Shown in pieces: positions 5,943 to 13,019 of a DNA stretch of 13,449 nucleotides (positions are counted from its first letter, which is position 1; the number at the start of each line of letters is the position of its first letter). The notes beneath the pieces are model-generated. The model was not told the DNA's origin, ran no database searches, and was given only the letters and a program-made list of their open reading frames with translations. Source of the stretch: Verrucomicrobiota bacterium (lineage in GTDB: Bacteria > Verrucomicrobiota > Verrucomicrobiia > Opitutales > Seribacteraceae). Location of the stretch: contig JACNJI010000302.1 of assembly GCA_014382645.1 (NCBI GenBank), positions 1 to 13,449 of the forward strand, in the 5' to 3' direction. The position numbers and the translations under genes are program-made.

Positions 5943-7109
5943 TCAGAACTTGATTTTGCAGTTCGGCAGGGCCTTCTTGAGCATGGTTTGTTGAGTGCCG
6001 GTAATTTTATTTCCGTTGAGGTGCAATTCGGTCAGTTTGTTAAGACCTGCAATCGGCGTGACGTCGGTGACTTGGTTGTCGCTGATCCACAATGTCTCCA
6101 GTTTGGTTAAGCTCTTCAAGGGGATGAGGTCCGTGACTCGGTTGTTGCTGAGAGTCAGCGTGGTCAGTTCGGTCAGATTTGCCAATGGAGCGATATCCGT
6201 GATTTGATTTTTCGGGAGGTAGAGTTTGGTGAGTCGGTTCAACCCCGCCAGCGGTTTTACATCGGTGATTTGGTTGCCGAGCAGTACAAGTTTTGTCAGG
6301 CTTTTCAGATTCGCCAGTGGGCGAAGGTCCGTGATTTGGTTTTTTGGGAGGTAGAGCTTGGTTAGCTTGTTCAATCTCGCCAGTGGCGTGAGGTCTGTGA
6401 CTCGGTTGCCGACAAGCACCAGTTTGGTTAAGTTTTTCAATCCGGCCAGTGGGGTGACGTCGGTGATTTGGTTGCCCCAAAGGTCTAGTTCTTCCAGATT
6501 TGTTAGTTTTGCCAGTGGAGAGATGTCTGTGATCCTGTTGTTCCATAGGTCGAGTTCCTCCAACTTGGTTAGTTCCGCCAGTGGAGAGATATCGCTAATT
6601 CCGTTGCTTACGAAGCGTGCGTAGGTAGCCCCTATTTCCTCGGCCCTGTGAATCTGGGCCAAAACGGCAGATCCCCCTCGGGCTTTGAGCTCGGCCACAC
6701 CTCCGTCTCGTCCCTTTGCTTCCTCGGCGAGTGACTTTGCCTTTTCGTCCTGCATTTTTGCTTCCTCCTCGGCAATGTAACGGGCTTCCATCCCGGCCAG
6801 CGCCTTTCCCTCCGCCTCTTTGAGCCTTTTCGCATCCACTTCGTCCCGGCTCTTCTCCTCAACTGCAGTAAGTCTCATAGCCTCCTCTGCTCTCCTCTTT
6901 TCAGCTGTAATGAAAATGGGGTTCGGATGGCCGCATCCCGGGCATTCGTGGGCTTGCTTGGAGATGCCATTCCCGCAAGCCTCGCACTTCCCGATCAGCG
7001 ATTGTTCGGATGCCCGTCCTTCGCTGGTTTTGCCTGAATCGTCATTCACCAGATCGCAGGCCGAGAATAATAATGCGGGTATTGCGATGACTGTATGAAG
7101 TAGCTTCAT
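5943..7109 (-). CDS. zinc-ribbon leucine-rich-repeat lipoprotein (nine LRRs)
   Basis: 388 residues. The signal MKLLHTVIAIPALLFSAC ends in lipobox LFSAC, with lipidated Cys18. A zinc ribbon follows: Cys42-x2-Cys45 ... Cys56-x2-Cys59 (KCEACGNGIS ... CPGCGHPNP). Residues 67-145 are Ala/Glu/Lys-rich and probably a coiled-coil stalk. Residues 171-368 are nine 22-residue internalin-type LRRs (consensus ITDLTPLAxLTxLTxLxLxxNQ), closed by the cap ALPNCKIKF. Predicted role is surface or periplasmic protein binding; the ligand is unknown. A zinc ribbon behind a lipoprotein signal is unusual because these ribbons are mostly cytosolic. The start has GAGG only two bases before the ATG, the same arrangement as its paralogue at 7213-7935. 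The gap to that upstream gene is 103 bp. Confidence 0.9.
   Translation of the reverse strand: MKLLHTVIAIPALLFSACDLVNDDSGKTSEGRASEQSLIGKCEACGNGISKQAHECPGCGHPNPIFITAEKRRAEEAMRLTAVEEKSRDEVDAKRLKEAEGKALAGMEARYIAEEEAKMQDEKAKSLAEEAKGRDGGVAELKARGGSAVLAQIHRAEEIGATYARFVSNGISDISPLAELTKLEELDLWNNRITDISPLAKLTNLEELDLWGNQITDVTPLAGLKNLTKLVLVGNRVTDLTPLARLNKLTKLYLPKNQITDLRPLANLKSLTKLVLLGNQITDVKPLAGLNRLTKLYLPKNQITDIAPLANLTELTTLTLSNNRVTDLIPLKSLTKLETLWISDNQVTDVTPIAGLNKLTELHLNGNKITGTQQTMLKKALPNCKIKF
6006..6599 (-). repeat. tandem 66-bp LRR-coding repeats with a 132-bp higher-order period
   Basis: Nine 66-bp units encode the LRRs of the 388-residue lipoprotein. Repeats 3-4 and 5-6 form a duplicated pair: LTKLVL(V/L)GN ... 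LTKLYLPKNQITD recurs 44 residues (132 bp) later, visible in DNA as GGGAGGTAGAG at 6214-6224 and 6346-6356. The array therefore grew partly by two-unit duplication. Confidence 0.85.
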
Positions 7110-7180
7110 TGCCTCAACTATAAGTCGGTTGTGGTTTCCATCAAACTCTTGCTCCTCTCGATAAAGAGATTAGATGAGGG

Positions 7181-7200
7181 CTGTTTCGGGACGCCTTTCA
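7181..7200 (-). repeat. intergenic repeat, copy 3 (core only)
   Basis: Contains TTTCGGGACGCCTT, sharing the CGGGACGCCTT core with copy 1, in the 103-bp gap between the two LRR lipoprotein genes. Similarity does not extend through the whole element. Confidence 0.35.
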
Positions 7201-7212
7201 ACTTATTTATAT

Positions 7213-7935
7213 TCAGAAGGAGATTTTACAGTTCGGAAGGGCTCTCCTGAGCATGGCCTTCTGGGCTTCGGTAGTTGTGTTCCCTTCGATACTCAATTCA
7301 CGAAGGTTGGTCATACCCGCAAGGGGCGTGACGGCAATAACTCGGTTTTGACCGAGGTTCAGTTCTTCCAACTTGGTCAGCCCCGTCAGGGGGGTGACGT
7401 CGGTGATTCGATTCTTACTGAGGAACAGCCTCTTCAAGTTCGTCAAACCCGCCAACGGCGTGAGATCCTTGATTTGATTTCCGTAGAGCTGTAGCTCGGC
7501 CAGGTTGGTCAATCCAGCCAGAGGCGTGAGGTCTGTGATCTCGTTATCATAAAGGCTTAGGAGCGTAAGTTGGGGCAACTCCGCAAGTGATGTTAGGTCG
7601 CGGATTTGGTTGCCGTAGAGGTATAGTTTGGTTTCACCGTCCTCCTTCGCTTGACGAATCTTGGATAGCGTATCCTGACCGCCTTTAGCCATTACTGCAT
7701 CTTCCTCTGCCAGTTGCATGGCATTCTTTTGAGCCTCAAGAAAATCGGGGTTTGGATGACCGCAACGCGGACAGCCTTTGGCTTGCTTGGAGATGCCATT
7801 CCCGCAAGCCTCGCACTTCGTCATGAGAGATTGGTCGCCCGACTCTTCTTCCCTCCCTACCTCCAGGCGATCTCCGCTTCCGCACCCAGAAAACAACGAT
7901 AATGCGACTAGGATTCCCAGATATAATAACTTCAT
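7213..7935 (-). CDS. zinc-ribbon leucine-rich-repeat lipoprotein (five LRRs)
   Basis: 240-residue paralogue of the neighbouring LRR lipoprotein. The signal MKLLYLGILVALSLFSGC has lipobox LFSGC (Cys18). The zinc ribbon has Cys41, Cys44, Cys55 and Cys58 (KCEACGNGIS ... CPRCGHPNP). The linker (about 64-100) is much shorter than in the other copy. A partial repeat (LYLYGNQ) leads into five full 22-residue LRRs at 111-220 and the same C-terminal cap RALPNCKISF. The two genes share 40 identical bases across the zinc ribbon (7780-7819 and 6951-6990) although the signal peptides and linkers have diverged. Start context TTGAGGGAATGAAG mirrors the paralogue. It lies 86 bp downstream of the PQQ-like gene on the same strand and may be co-transcribed with it. 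Function is inferred only as extracytoplasmic binding. Confidence 0.9.
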   Translation of the reverse strand: MKLLYLGILVALSLFSGCGSGDRLEVGREEESGDQSLMTKCEACGNGISKQAKGCPRCGHPNPDFLEAQKNAMQLAEEDAVMAKGGQDTLSKIRQAKEDGETKLYLYGNQIRDLTSLAELPQLTLLSLYDNEITDLTPLAGLTNLAELQLYGNQIKDLTPLAGLTNLKRLFLSKNRITDVTPLTGLTKLEELNLGQNRVIAVTPLAGMTNLRELSIEGNTTTEAQKAMLRRALPNCKISF

Positions 7936-8021
7936 TCCCTCAACCTAGAAAGCGGAAGGGATTAGAGTCAAGGTAGTGGGTGCTGCGGCTAGAAGTTTGT
8001 AGTGCTTTGGCAAGCGTCGAA

Positions 8022-9308
8022 TCAATTGGAACCAGTCGAGAGGCAGACGGCTTCCTTGGTGCTTCTTGCGAAGACTCGACCGTCGCTCAAGACGGGAGTA
8101 CTCCAGCACTTTCCTGTGATTACTTTGCGACGGGCCAATTCCTCGTAGCCTTTCGGCGATGCTGAGACCACGGCGAGTTCGCCGTTGTCGGCCAGAGCAA
8201 GCAGCTTGTCTCCTGCGAGGATGACGTTGCCGGGCCCGTAACCGTCTTCAGACCACTTCACTTCACCGGTCTTCATTTCCACGCATTGAAGGGGGCCCTT
8301 GCCGTACTGCTTGAAGCCGAACATCCCGTACAAGTGGCCGTCGTGGTAGACGGGTGTGCTCCAGTGATTGATCAACTTGTTTGATTTGCGCCAGATCTCG
8401 GTCGAGGCGAAGGAGGAACCTTTCTTGGCGATTTTATAGAGTCCGGCTCCCACTCCATAACCGGCGGAGCAGTATACGAGATCGCCGGCAACGATTGGCG
8501 AGGCGGCCGTGGATACGGCAAATCGGAACTTTTGTCGCCACAGTTCCTTGCCCGTGGATGCGTCGACGGAGACGATTCCCGAGACGCAAAAGAAGAGGAC
8601 TTGGCGTACGCCGTGAATAGTGGCGGCTATAGGCGTGGCGTGGGGTATTGTTTCGTCGCCCCCCTTCCAGACGCCCTTTCCGGGTTCACGATCAAAAGCT
8701 AGAAAGGGTTGTCCCGCGCCCCCCCCGGAGACGATTACCGTTGTTCCTTCCAGCAAGGGGCCGGATGCGTTGTCCCACTTGATGGGAGTTCCCGAGTGTT
8801 CCTTTATGACGGATACCTTCCAGATTTCCTTACCGTTCGATGCATCGAAGCAATAAAGGTTCATGTCGGCATCGTAGACCCAAGCCTTGCCGTCTGCGGC
8901 GGATGGGGTGGAGCGTGGACCATCGCCGCCCTTGTTGTCCGAAGCTCCGGAGTCTCCTCCTCCTCGACCGAAATCGAGGCGATCCAATTTCGCCGCCCAG
9001 ACTTCCTTCCCCGTCTTGACGTCGAGGGCTAGGCAGAATTCTTGCTTCAGGCCATCCTCGTCCGTCCTCCCGACAAGAGTGAACGCTCGCCCGCCGGAAA
9101 CACTGAAAGAGCTGAAGCCAAGTGGCGTGTCCGCCTTCCATGCTTGGGAGGCTGGCTTATTGAGCCACGCGGCGGAGGCCAGTGTTTCCTGTGCTTTGTT
9201 GTCGGAATTGGCTCCGTGGTATTGGTTCCACTCGGCGGCTCCCAAACCATTTGCTCCGAAGAGAGCCAGCGTTAATAGTAGATGATTTGCTTTAAACTGC
9301 GATTGCAT
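8022..9308 (-). CDS. secreted PQQ-like beta-propeller repeat protein
   Basis: 428 residues with a signal peptide (MQSQFKANHLLLTLALFGAN, likely cleavage near GLGA-AEW at 24/25). Propeller blades show the 'xVDxxTGKExW' motif repeatedly: LALDVKTGKEVW (93-104), YCFDASNGKEIW (152-163), VSVDASTGKELW (246-257) and QCVEMKTGEVKW (341-352), with degenerate blades between. This is the PQQ-like/BamB-type propeller fold, very common in Planctomycetes and Verrucomicrobia. No alcohol-dehydrogenase cofactor ligands are recognisable, so a structural or binding role is more likely than quinoprotein catalysis. A Gly/Asp-rich insertion (113-130) looks like a surface loop, possibly metal-binding. It is divergent from the hydroxyproline genes across 80 bp. 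Substrate unknown. Confidence 0.88.
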   Translation of the reverse strand: MQSQFKANHLLLTLALFGANGLGAAEWNQYHGANSDNKAQETLASAAWLNKPASQAWKADTPLGFSSFSVSGGRAFTLVGRTDEDGLKQEFCLALDVKTGKEVWAAKLDRLDFGRGGGDSGASDNKGGDGPRSTPSAADGKAWVYDADMNLYCFDASNGKEIWKVSVIKEHSGTPIKWDNASGPLLEGTTVIVSGGGAGQPFLAFDREPGKGVWKGGDETIPHATPIAATIHGVRQVLFFCVSGIVSVDASTGKELWRQKFRFAVSTAASPIVAGDLVYCSAGYGVGAGLYKIAKKGSSFASTEIWRKSNKLINHWSTPVYHDGHLYGMFGFKQYGKGPLQCVEMKTGEVKWSEDGYGPGNVILAGDKLLALADNGELAVVSASPKGYEELARRKVITGKCWSTPVLSDGRVFARSTKEAVCLSTGSN

Positions 9309-9336
9309 GAGGCTGATTTGTTGATAGTCAGTATTC

Positions 9337-9364
9337 TTTATCTATTTTCTCGCTGATTTTTCAA
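9337..9364 (-). promoter_or_regulatory. candidate promoter of the PQQ-like gene
   Basis: On the minus strand TTGAAA (9364-9359), a 16-base spacer, then GATAAA (9342-9337), about 28 bases before the ATG at 9308. It resembles a sigma70 promoter but the -10 is imperfect. The 80-bp divergent gap must also carry the promoter of the epimerase gene at 9389, for which nothing clear is seen. Confidence 0.3.
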
Positions 9365-9388
9365 ACCTATTTGACCACCCTTTCGTAG

Positions 9389-10360
9389 ATGACTGAAAAG
9401 ACCTTTGACTATAACTGTTGGCCTGAGTCTATTCGGGTCGTTGACTCCCACACGGGCGGAGAGCCCACTCGTGTTGTTGTTTCCGGTGGTCCCGACCTCG
9501 GCTCGGGCAGTCTGGCGGACCGTCGCGAACGATTACGCGACGAATTTGATGACTTTAGGGCAGCCGTCGTACTTGAACCGCGCGGAACAGACGTCTTGGT
9601 GGGCGGTTTATTGGTGGAACCTTCCGAACTCGATTGCGTTGCAGGTATTATATTCTTCAACAACGTCGGAGTTCTAAACATGTGTGGTCACGGTACGATT
9701 GGTTTGGCCGCAACTTTGGCCCATCTCGGTCGCGTTGACAAGGGAGTGCATCGTTTGGATACGCCCGTAGGTTCGGTGGGGATCGAATTACATGACAACA
9801 ACGAGGTAAGCGTCGAGAACGTGCCGAGCTATCGATTCGCACGAAACGTGACCATCGAAGTGGAGGGGCATGGTCCTTTGTCGGGCGACGTGGCGTGGGG
9901 TGGCAATTGGTTTTTTCTCGTGGAGGATCACGGTCAAGTGATTCAAGCGGGAAACGTCGAACAACTGTCCGTTTTTACGCGCCGTATTCGAGCGGCCCTG
10001 GATCGTGAAGGTGTGACTGGAGAAGGTGGGGGCGAAATCGACCACATCGAGCTTTTTGCCCCAACCGACAACCCTGCCGCCGATTCTCGTAATTTCGTGC
10101 TTTGCCCGGGAGGAGCATACGACAGATCGCCCTGTGGCACGGGTACAAGCGCCAAGCTGGCTTGCCTTATCGCGGATGGTAAACTTTCTCCCGGGGAAAC
10201 TTGGCGGCAGGAAAGCGTGATCGGCAGCATCTTCGAGGCGACGGGAAAACTGGATGGAGACAAAGTCATCCCGACGATTCGCGGTTCCGCTTATGTAACC
10301 GGCGAGGGAACTCTATTCTTTGATTCCAAAGACCCCTTTCGCATCGGTATCTCGACATGA
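9389..10360 (+). CDS. proline racemase-family enzyme, probable 4-hydroxyproline 2-epimerase
   Basis: 323 residues, normal for the family. [12 protein letters not shown] (19-30) is the N-terminal substrate loop. MCGHGTIG carries catalytic Cys99, and [11 protein letters not shown] carries catalytic Cys249. Two cysteines mean a racemase or epimerase; trans-3-hydroxyproline dehydratases replace the first by Thr or Ser. The expected reaction is trans-4-hydroxy-L-proline to cis-4-hydroxy-D-proline in the cytosol. The neighbour supports this: a FAD-dependent D-amino-acid dehydrogenase starts inside this gene (ATGA overlap at 10357-10360), matching the next step of the pathway. Proline racemase cannot be excluded from sequence alone. 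The later steps (deaminase, semialdehyde dehydrogenase) are not in the window. No Shine-Dalgarno is seen before the ATG. Confidence 0.9.
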   Translation: MTEKTFDYNCWPESIRVVDSHTGGEPTRVVVSGGPDLGSGSLADRRERLRDEFDDFRAAVVLEPRGTDVLVGGLLVEPSELDCVAGIIFFNNVGVLNMCGHGTIGLAATLAHLGRVDKGVHRLDTPVGSVGIELHDNNEVSVENVPSYRFARNVTIEVEGHGPLSGDVAWGGNWFFLVEDHGQVIQAGNVEQLSVFTRRIRAALDREGVTGEGGGEIDHIELFAPTDNPAADSRNFVLCPGGAYDRSPCGTGTSAKLACLIADGKLSPGETWRQESVIGSIFEATGKLDGDKVIPTIRGSAYVTGEGTLFFDSKDPFRIGIST

Positions 10361-11610
10361 ACGATTCGGCTAAGCCCGTCCTTGTTGTGGGCGGCGGTGT
10401 TATTGGCGCTGCATGCGCCCACTACCTTGCGGAGGCCGGCTTGAAGGTCGTTGTCATCGACCGTGAACTTTTCGGGGAGGGCTGTTCCTTGCACAATTGC
10501 GGTTACGTCTGCCCTAGTCACATATTGCCTCTTACCGAACCGGGAGCCGTTGGAGCCACCCTTCGTGGGATGCTCAAACCGAACTCGCCTTTTTCCGTCA
10601 AACTTCGGGCGGACCTGCGTTTGGCTCATTGGTTTTTTCGTTTCGCTCTTCGTTGCAACGAGACGGACATGTTGGTCGGAGCCAAAGCTATTCACCCTCT
10701 CCTCAAGTCCTCCATGTCCTTGTACCGGGAGCTGATGACCAATGAGGGGTTTGACTGTGATTGGCAGGAGAAAGGGCTGCTCTACGTTTACGAGTCCAAA
10801 GAAAAATTCGAGAGCTACAGCAAGGTCAATGAACTCCTGACTCGGAAATTCGAAGAACCCGCAGTTCGCTTGGAAGGTGACGCTCTTTACGATCTTGAAC
10901 CTGCTCTAAAACCCGGTCTTGCCGGAGGGTGGCATTACGAGGGCGACGCCCACCTGCGTTCCGACATGCTCATGACTTCATGGAAGGCGTCGTTGCTGAG
11001 CAAGGGGGTCGAAATTATGGAGAATTGTTCGCTCAATGGCTTGCGGGACATGGAAGATGCAGGCATCGTGGCGGAAACCGATTCCGGAGAGATAGAGGCA
11101 AGTCACGTCGTGATGGCGACAGGCGCTCTTTCCCCCAAGCTGGCCAAGGTCATTGGTTGGAGAGCTCCTATACAGCCGGGGAAGGGTTACTCGCTCACCA
11201 TGCCCCGACCGAAAACTTGTCCGGAGATTCCTCTCGTCTTTCCCGAAACCCGCGTCGCGGTTACACCTTTTTCGTCAGGATATCGGCTCGGCTCCACCAT
11301 GGAGTTTAGTGGCTACGACGAAACCCTTAACCCAAAGCGGGTCGATTTGCTACGAAAGGGAGCCGAACGCTTTTTGCTAGAACCTTATTGCGAGCCAATC
11401 GAGACCACTTGGTATGGTTGGCGACCGATGACTTACGACAGCGTCCCCATAATCGGTGCCTGCCCGGGACGCCCCAAGGTAACGATTGCGACAGGGCACA
11501 ATATGCTGGGGCTCAGCATGGCCCCTGCCACGGGTAAATTGGTCGCCGAGTTGGTGACGGGAGAAACTCCGCACCTGACTCCGGAGCCTTATTCGCCGGA
11601 CAGGTTTTAA
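10357..11610 (+). CDS. FAD-dependent D-amino-acid dehydrogenase, probable D-hydroxyproline dehydrogenase
   Basis: 417 residues, DadA/DAO family. [20 protein letters not shown] is the FAD-binding Rossmann motif (Gly12, Gly14, Gly17), ending in acidic [16 protein letters not shown] (251-259) is the second FAD contact. [14 protein letters not shown] (354-367) and [18 protein letters not shown] (378-395) are the conserved C-terminal FAD/substrate region. By context it oxidises cis-4-hydroxy-D-proline to 1-pyrroline-4-hydroxy-2-carboxylate. It is coupled to the epimerase by a 4-bp ATGA overlap. After the first strand, [13 protein letters not shown] (43-55) has three cysteines where many DadA proteins have an S-x2-NAG-type segment; this could be a lineage feature or an electron-transfer or metal site. 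Its stop shares TTAA with the stop of the convergent transporter gene. Confidence 0.88.
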   Translation: MNDSAKPVLVVGGGVIGAACAHYLAEAGLKVVVIDRELFGEGCSLHNCGYVCPSHILPLTEPGAVGATLRGMLKPNSPFSVKLRADLRLAHWFFRFALRCNETDMLVGAKAIHPLLKSSMSLYRELMTNEGFDCDWQEKGLLYVYESKEKFESYSKVNELLTRKFEEPAVRLEGDALYDLEPALKPGLAGGWHYEGDAHLRSDMLMTSWKASLLSKGVEIMENCSLNGLRDMEDAGIVAETDSGEIEASHVVMATGALSPKLAKVIGWRAPIQPGKGYSLTMPRPKTCPEIPLVFPETRVAVTPFSSGYRLGSTMEFSGYDETLNPKRVDLLRKGAERFLLEPYCEPIETTWYGWRPMTYDSVPIIGACPGRPKVTIATGHNMLGLSMAPATGKLVAELVTGETPHLTPEPYSPDRF

Positions 11611-13019
11611 GAAGTTAACAGCAGGTAGGCCACCGCAAGAACCAACTGAATGACGGCGTAGGGTAGGGCGATTTTCACGAAGCCCGCAAAAGACAATTTC
11701 AGTTCGTACTTGTGGATGATCGTGACCGCCACGAGAGTTGAGGCCGAGCCGATCGGCGTAATGTTTCCGCCTAGGTTGGCGCCGAAGATCACTGCCCACC
11801 AGTAGGGGCTGTCGGGATTTGCCGCTAGTTCGGGAATTCCTGCTAGAATTTTTGCGAGCATGGCTGCAAGGGGAATGTTGTCGGTTACGGAACTGGCGAC
11901 TGCCGAGGCCACCAAAAGCGATGCGGGGCCGGCGGAATCACCAAGCCCGAGGATCGGCTTTAGCCACTCTCCAATCAGGCCCAGCACCTGTGCGTGTTCC
12001 ATGACGTTGATGACCGCGAAAAGACAGACGAAGAAAAACAGGAGATCCCAGTCGATTGTCTTGTAGAATCGATCGGCGACTGATTTGTAGCGAATGAGCA
12101 TGAGTCCGGCGAAAGCCAGAGCCACGAAACCCAAGCCCAACTCGTTGATAACCGGCAATTGCGAGGTCATCGCCACGGTACCGATGAAGACAAAGGTCAT
12201 GAGGGCCCCGAAACGGAAAAATCCCGGAGACTCAATCCCCTCGTTTTCATCGAAGCCTGCCACAAGAGCTTTGGCGGAGGCTCGTTCCTCATCGCTTTTG
12301 AGTGAGCTGATCTTGAAGAGTTTTGCTCCCATCCAAAGGGTCACGATAGTTGAGACGATGACGTAGGGGGCCGCCTTCATGAAAAAGTCTACGAACTCTA
12401 TGCCTGCTGTTTTGCCGACGATGATGTTGGGCACGGAGGAAATCAGCGTGAGCAACCCCCCGACGTTGGTCAGCAATCCTTCGATCAGCAAGAAACCGAG
12501 CAACTTCTCTGATCGGTTTAGCTTTTTCAGGGAAACACCCGACAGGGAACCGACGATTATCATAGCCGTGACGTTGTTCAACACGGCCGAAAAAATTACG
12601 GTCATCACCCCGTAGAGCACGAGCAAGCGAAGAGGATCGCCGCCCGACAACTTGGTCAGTTTCACCGCCACCCAGGTGAAGAGTCCCGATTTGCTGGTAA
12701 TATCTACGAAGAGCGAGGATCCGAGAATGATGGCGATCACTTCCCAATCCACTCCTGGGACGTATATGGGAAGAGAGACTGGATGGCCTCCTATGACCAA
12801 ACTGCCGACGTCTGCAAACGGAAGAAGGTGAAACCAAGTGCCAATAAAGAGAGCCAGAATGCTGAACACTCCGACGATGACCGATTTCTTTGCGTGAATT
12901 TTTTCTTCTAAGGCGAGACATAGGATCATGCCTACGAGCAAAGCTAGAAAAAGGTAGGTCACGCCGGGGTCGACGGCATGCCCGGAGGCAGACGCTAGAA
13001 TCGGAGGGGAAATGCTCAC
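11607..13019 (-). CDS. ArsB/NhaD-superfamily ion transporter (putative Na+/H+ antiporter)
   Basis: 470 residues, strongly hydrophobic, about 11-13 membrane helices in two homologous halves. Each half has the helix-break motif of the ion-transporter superfamily: LNNVTAMIIVGSLS (147-160) and SVTDNIPLAAML (377-388), plus FGANLGGNITPIGSAS (412-427). Asp379-Asn380 resembles the ion-binding D-N of NhaD proteins. NhaD-type Na+/H+ exchange is the best guess; ArsB-like or SLC13-like transport is possible. The hydrophilic loop at about 237-265 separates the halves. The start is GTG (13019-13017), overlapping the TGA of the upstream universal stress protein gene (GTGA). The next in-frame Met is inside the first helix, so GTG is favoured. 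Translational coupling suggests the stress protein and transporter work together. Confidence 0.88.
   Translation of the reverse strand: MSISPPILASASGHAVDPGVTYLFLALLVGMILCLALEEKIHAKKSVIVGVFSILALFIGTWFHLLPFADVGSLVIGGHPVSLPIYVPGVDWEVIAIILGSSLFVDITSKSGLFTWVAVKLTKLSGGDPLRLLVLYGVMTVIFSAVLNNVTAMIIVGSLSGVSLKKLNRSEKLLGFLLIEGLLTNVGGLLTLISSVPNIIVGKTAGIEFVDFFMKAAPYVIVSTIVTLWMGAKLFKISSLKSDEERASAKALVAGFDENEGIESPGFFRFGALMTFVFIGTVAMTSQLPVINELGLGFVALAFAGLMLIRYKSVADRFYKTIDWDLLFFFVCLFAVINVMEHAQVLGLIGEWLKPILGLGDSAGPASLLVASAVASSVTDNIPLAAMLAKILAGIPELAANPDSPYWWAVIFGANLGGNITPIGSASTLVAVTIIHKYELKLSFAGFVKIALPYAVIQLVLAVAYLLLTS

Noticed and set aside
5717..5953. 78-codon plus-strand frame
   Set aside because: It runs antisense to the decayed lipoprotein gene and into the 3' end of the LRR gene, with no recognisable motif.
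6040..6546. Long alternative frame within the LRR array
   Set aside because: Repeated 66-bp units keep shadow frames open; the product is Pro/His/Gln-rich repeats with no start context.
6006..6599. Regular repeats considered as a CRISPR array
   Set aside because: The period is an exact 66 bp without unique spacers and it encodes 22-residue LRRs.
7110..7138. TTGATG-N16-TATAGT before the 388-residue LRR gene as a promoter
   Set aside because: The -10 would end only seven bases before the ATG and overlap the GAGG that is conserved in the paralogue's leader.
3888..7168. 14-base match CTCTTTATCGAGAG at 3888-3901 (plus) and 7155-7168 (minus), both in gene leaders
   Set aside because: A 14-base match somewhere on either strand of a 13-kb window is expected about once by chance, and the distances to the start codons differ.
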